Both the position numbers and the translations under genes were made by a program. A stretch of 41,013 bases of DNA from JAHCIE01 sp034431435 (GTDB lineage Bacteria > Chloroflexota > Anaerolineae > Epilineales > JAHCIE01). A model generated the notes under the pieces. It worked only from the letters and a program-made list of their open reading frames with translations, searched no databases and was not told the DNA's origin. Every line of letters starts with the position of its first letter. The stretch's first letter is position 1. This document shows positions 39,560 to 41,013 of this stretch, one piece after another. Location: assembly GCA_034431435.1 (NCBI GenBank), contig DAOUDG010000021.1:1-41013 (forward strand). The letters are read 5' to 3'.

Positions 39560-39632
39560 GCGGCCATAGCTCAATTGGCAGAGCGCCAGGTTGTGGCCCT
39601 GGAGGTTGCGGGATCATGCCCCGCTGGTCGCC
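39560..39632 (+). tRNA. tRNA-His(GTG)
   Basis: Acceptor GCGGCCA with TGGTCGC, stem CCAGG/CCTGG, loop TTGTGGC, anticodon GTG. The extra G-1 is encoded (39559) opposite C73, as required for His. The T-loop is ATCATGC instead of TTCRANY: positions 54 and 58 are A and U, the reverse of the usual U54-A58 pair. Confidence 0.9.
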
Positions 39633-39635
39633 CAC

Positions 39636-39709
39636 GGGCGGTTAGCTCAGTTGGTTAGAGCGCAGCGTTGACATCGCTGAGGTCACAAGTTCAAGTCTTG
39701 TACCGCCCA
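39636..39709 (+). tRNA. tRNA-Val(GAC)
   Basis: Acceptor GGGCGGT with ACCGCCC, stem CAGCG/CGCTG, loop TTGACAT, anticodon GAC. A73 then CT. Only three bases after tRNA-His. Confidence 0.93.
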
Positions 39710-39731
39710 CTCGGATGGTGGCTGGTGATGA

Positions 39732-39786
39732 GTGGTCAGTGGCCAGGGAAGCTCTCTGGCCTGACCACGACCCGCTGACCACTGAC
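39732..39786. repeat. Iterated-word inverted repeat, spacer B
   Basis: GTGGTCAGTGGCCAG (39732-39746) faces CTGGCC, CTGACCAC (39761-39768) and CCACTGAC (39779-39786). A spacer palindrome built from the word GTCAGTGG/TGACCAC, before the second tRNA-Leu(CAG). Confidence 0.55.
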
Positions 39787-39797
39787 CGCGATAACAA

Positions 39798-39881
<84 letters not shown>

Positions 39882-39888
39882 CTTTTGA

Positions 39889-39961
39889 GGGGCTGTAGCT
39901 CAGCTGGGAGAGCGCTTCAATGGCATTGAAGAGGCCAGGGGTTCGATTCCCCTCAGCTCCA
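39889..39961 (+). tRNA. tRNA-Ala(GGC)
   Basis: Acceptor GGGGCTG with CAGCTCC carrying the G3-U70 identity pair, stem CTTCA/TGAAG, loop ATGGCAT, anticodon GGC. A73 then CA. Confidence 0.94.
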
Positions 39962-39991
39962 CACGGGCGTTCGTCGCCCTCTTAACAATCA

Positions 39992-40063
39992 GCGGGTGTG
40001 GCTCAGTGGTAGAGCGTCTCCTTGCCAAGGAGAAGGTCGTGGGTTCAAATCCCATCACCCGCT
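39992..40063 (+). tRNA. tRNA-Gly(GCC)
   Basis: Acceptor GCGGGTG with CACCCGC, stem TCTCC/GGAGA, loop TTGCCAA, anticodon GCC. T73 as usual for bacterial Gly, then CA. Confidence 0.94.
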
Positions 40064-40072
40064 CAGGTTGTC

Positions 40073-40145
40073 GCCATCGTAGCTCAGTTGGTAGAGCAGC
40101 TCATTCGTAATGAGCAGGTCCTCGGTTCGAGTCCGAGCGATGGCT
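40073..40145 (+). tRNA. tRNA-Thr(CGT)
   Basis: Acceptor GCCATCG with CGATGGC, stem GCTCA/TGAGC, loop TTCGTAA, anticodon CGT. T73; CCA encoded at 40146-40148. Confidence 0.93.
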
Positions 40146-40156
40146 CCAGATGATCT

Positions 40157-40230
40157 AGGGGAGTAGCTCAATTTGGCAGAGCACCCGTCTCCAAAACGGG
40201 CGGTTGCAGGTTCGAGTCCTGTCTCCCCTG
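40157..40230 (+). tRNA. tRNA-Trp(CCA)
   Basis: Acceptor AGGGGAG with CTCCCCT, stem CCCGT/ACGGG, loop CTCCAAA, anticodon CCA. G73 as usual for Trp, then CG. Only one base separates it from the next tRNA. Confidence 0.94.
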
Positions 40231-40231
40231 C

Positions 40232-40303
40232 GCGGGTGTAGCTCAGTGGCAGAGCGTCTGCTTCCCAAGCAGAATGTCGTGGGTTCAAATCCCATCACCC
40301 GCT
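40232..40303 (+). tRNA. tRNA-Gly(CCC)
   Basis: Acceptor GCGGGTG with CACCCGC, stem TCTGC/GCAGA, loop TTCCCAA, anticodon CCC. T73 then CT. Acceptor and T-arm are identical to tRNA-Gly(GCC), so the two are recent paralogues. Confidence 0.94.
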
Positions 40304-40308
40304 CTTGT

Positions 40309-40383
40309 CGGGGCGTAGCGCAGCTTGGTTAGCGCGCAGCGTTCGGGACGCTGAGGTCGGTGGTTCAAATCCACTCGCCCCGA
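40309..40383 (+). tRNA. tRNA-Pro(CGG)
   Basis: Acceptor CGGGGCG with CGCCCCG, D-stem GCGC/GCGC, stem CAGCG/CGCTG, loop TTCGGGA, anticodon CGG. A73, CCA encoded at 40384-40386. Confidence 0.93.
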
Positions 40384-40390
40384 CCATTTT

Positions 40391-40464
40391 GGGCGCGTAG
40401 TTCAGTTGGTTAGAACGCACGGTTCACATCCGTGAGGTCATAGGTTCAAGTCCTATCGCGCCCA
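40391..40464 (+). tRNA. tRNA-Val(CAC)
   Basis: Acceptor GGGCGCG with CGCGCCC, stem CACGG/CCGTG, loop TTCACAT, anticodon CAC. A73, CCA encoded at 40465-40467. Confidence 0.93.
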
Positions 40465-40478
40465 CCACGTTCCTTTAC

Positions 40479-40550
40479 TGCGGGGTAGAGCAGAGGCAGC
40501 TCGTCAGGCTCATAACCTGAAGGTCATGGGTTCGAGTCCCATCCCCGCGA
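40479..40550 (+). tRNA. Initiator tRNA-fMet(CAT), copy 2
   Basis: Identical over all 72 bases to 38723-38794, with the same ACTGC/GCGACT borders. Initiator features as described there (A11-U24, T1 opposite G72). Confidence 0.9.
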
Positions 40551-40588
40551 CTGGCCCTCGGCGGCAGCCGATGGCTGATCGCTCAGAG

Positions 40589-40661
40589 GGCGGAGTAGCT
40601 CAGTAGGCAGAGCAAGCGGCTCATAATCGCTGTGTCGGCAGTTCGAGTCTGCCCTCCGCCA
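40589..40661 (+). tRNA. tRNA with CAT anticodon: elongator Met or Ile2
   Basis: Acceptor GGCGGAG with CTCCGCC, stem AGCGG/TCGCT, loop CTCATAA. The D-stem GCTC/GAGC and the fully paired 1-72 exclude an initiator. Met and lysidine-modified Ile2 cannot be told apart with certainty by eye. A73 followed by T: the only tRNA here without C74. Confidence 0.88.
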
Positions 40662-40684
40662 TTCTCTCGGTTGAAGGTTGCCAG

Positions 40685-40752
40685 GTTGCAGGTTGAAAGT
40701 TCAGAGCAGGCTATACGGCTCACCTTCCAACCTCTACCTTTCAACCTGCAAC
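40685..40752. repeat. Iterated-word inverted repeat, spacer C
   Basis: GTTGCAGGTTGAAAG (40685-40699) and CTTTCAACCTGCAAC (40738-40752) are perfect 15-base arms; both sides extend with more GGTTG / CAACC words (40669-40757). Lies between tRNA-Met and tRNA-Pro(GGG). Confidence 0.7.
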
Positions 40753-40758
40753 CCTTCA

Positions 40759-40832
<74 letters not shown>

Positions 40833-40836
40833 CCAT

Positions 40837-40909
40837 GCCCATGTAGCTCAGTCGGTAGAGCACACCCTTGGTAAGGGTGAGGTCACCGGTTCAATCCCGG
40901 TCATGGGCT
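40837..40909 (+). tRNA. tRNA-Thr(GGT)
   Basis: Acceptor GCCCATG with CATGGGC, stem CACCC/GGGTG, loop TTGGTAA, anticodon GGT. T73 then CT. One base after the CCA of tRNA-Pro(GGG). Confidence 0.93.
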
Positions 40910-40915
40910 CTCCTT

Positions 40916-40997
40916 GCCGGGGTGGCGGAACTGGCAGACGCGCACGACTCAAACTCGTGTCCCGCAAGGGGTGTGGGTTCGACTCCCACCCTCGGCA
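40916..40997 (+). tRNA. tRNA-Leu(CAA)
   Basis: Class II. Acceptor GCCGGGG with CCTCGGC (one G-T), stem CACGA/TCGTG, loop CTCAAAC, anticodon CAA, long variable arm. A73 then CA. The array probably continues beyond the window. Confidence 0.92.
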
Positions 40998-41013
40998 CAA
41001 GAACGGGCAGCCC

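Overview
The window is a 41 kb piece of a GC-rich bacterial chromosome, most likely a member of the Chloroflexota (inference). The pointers are a MurT/GatD pair in an otherwise aerobic-type genome, a haem O synthase fused to a CtaA-like membrane region, an XRE + NB-ARC + TPR regulator, and a palindrome (AGACCTGACAGGTTT) of a kind I associate from memory with that phylum. There are no phage genes and no CRISPR array. Both edges are cut: a minus-strand gene start at position 43 runs off the left end, and the tRNA array reaches the right end.

Left part (1-14.3 kb). The first 0.5 kb is a scrap heap: a possible transposase start, a fragment matching the C-terminus of the gene at 1649-2899, and the 3' end of carB. 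Then come a secreted protein, a membrane-anchored peptidase-MA-like protein, a VIT/VWA protein, phoU and nagA. nagA has a good promoter and sits downstream of two minus-strand intrinsic terminators that end no recognisable gene. Next are murT-gatD (peptidoglycan amidation) with a YqhA-type membrane protein, and two small dimeric-barrel genes divergent from an HTH/ATPase/TPR regulator, with an operator-like palindrome between them.

Centre (14.4-29.2 kb). This is dominated by aromatic amino acid biosynthesis. aroB lies beside a full-length CHR-family transporter. A plus-strand operon runs aroH, aroF1, aroF2, tyrA, two half-size CHR transporters, aroA, aroE and a histidine phosphatase. Upstream of aroH I read a complete transcription attenuator: a promoter, a 29-codon leader peptide with nine aromatic residues (W, Y and F together), a hairpin over those codons, an antiterminator segment, and an intrinsic terminator just before aroH. 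This is the most interesting element in the window. Between the two aro blocks lie an aldo/keto reductase, a dihaem cytochrome c lipoprotein, a Rid-family protein, the CtaA-like/CtaB fusion and a mini COX2-like membrane protein.

Right part (29.2-37.4 kb). It holds a subtilase with a P-domain-like insert between its catalytic Asp and His, a short thiolase-like remnant, a flavin reductase, a methyltransferase, malQ, aroQ (a third aro locus), a GH99-like secreted protein with C-terminal tandem repeats, and a promoter / 33-codon ORF / terminator module ahead of two small zinc-ribbon genes.

Right end (37.4-41.0 kb). A perfect-consensus promoter opens an array of 29 tRNA genes, all on the plus strand, with the RNase P RNA gene (rnpB) lying between the fourth and fifth. 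Most tRNAs encode C74 but not the full CCA. Arg CGC is read by a GCG anticodon, and tRNA-His and tRNA-Asp carry unusual core bases.
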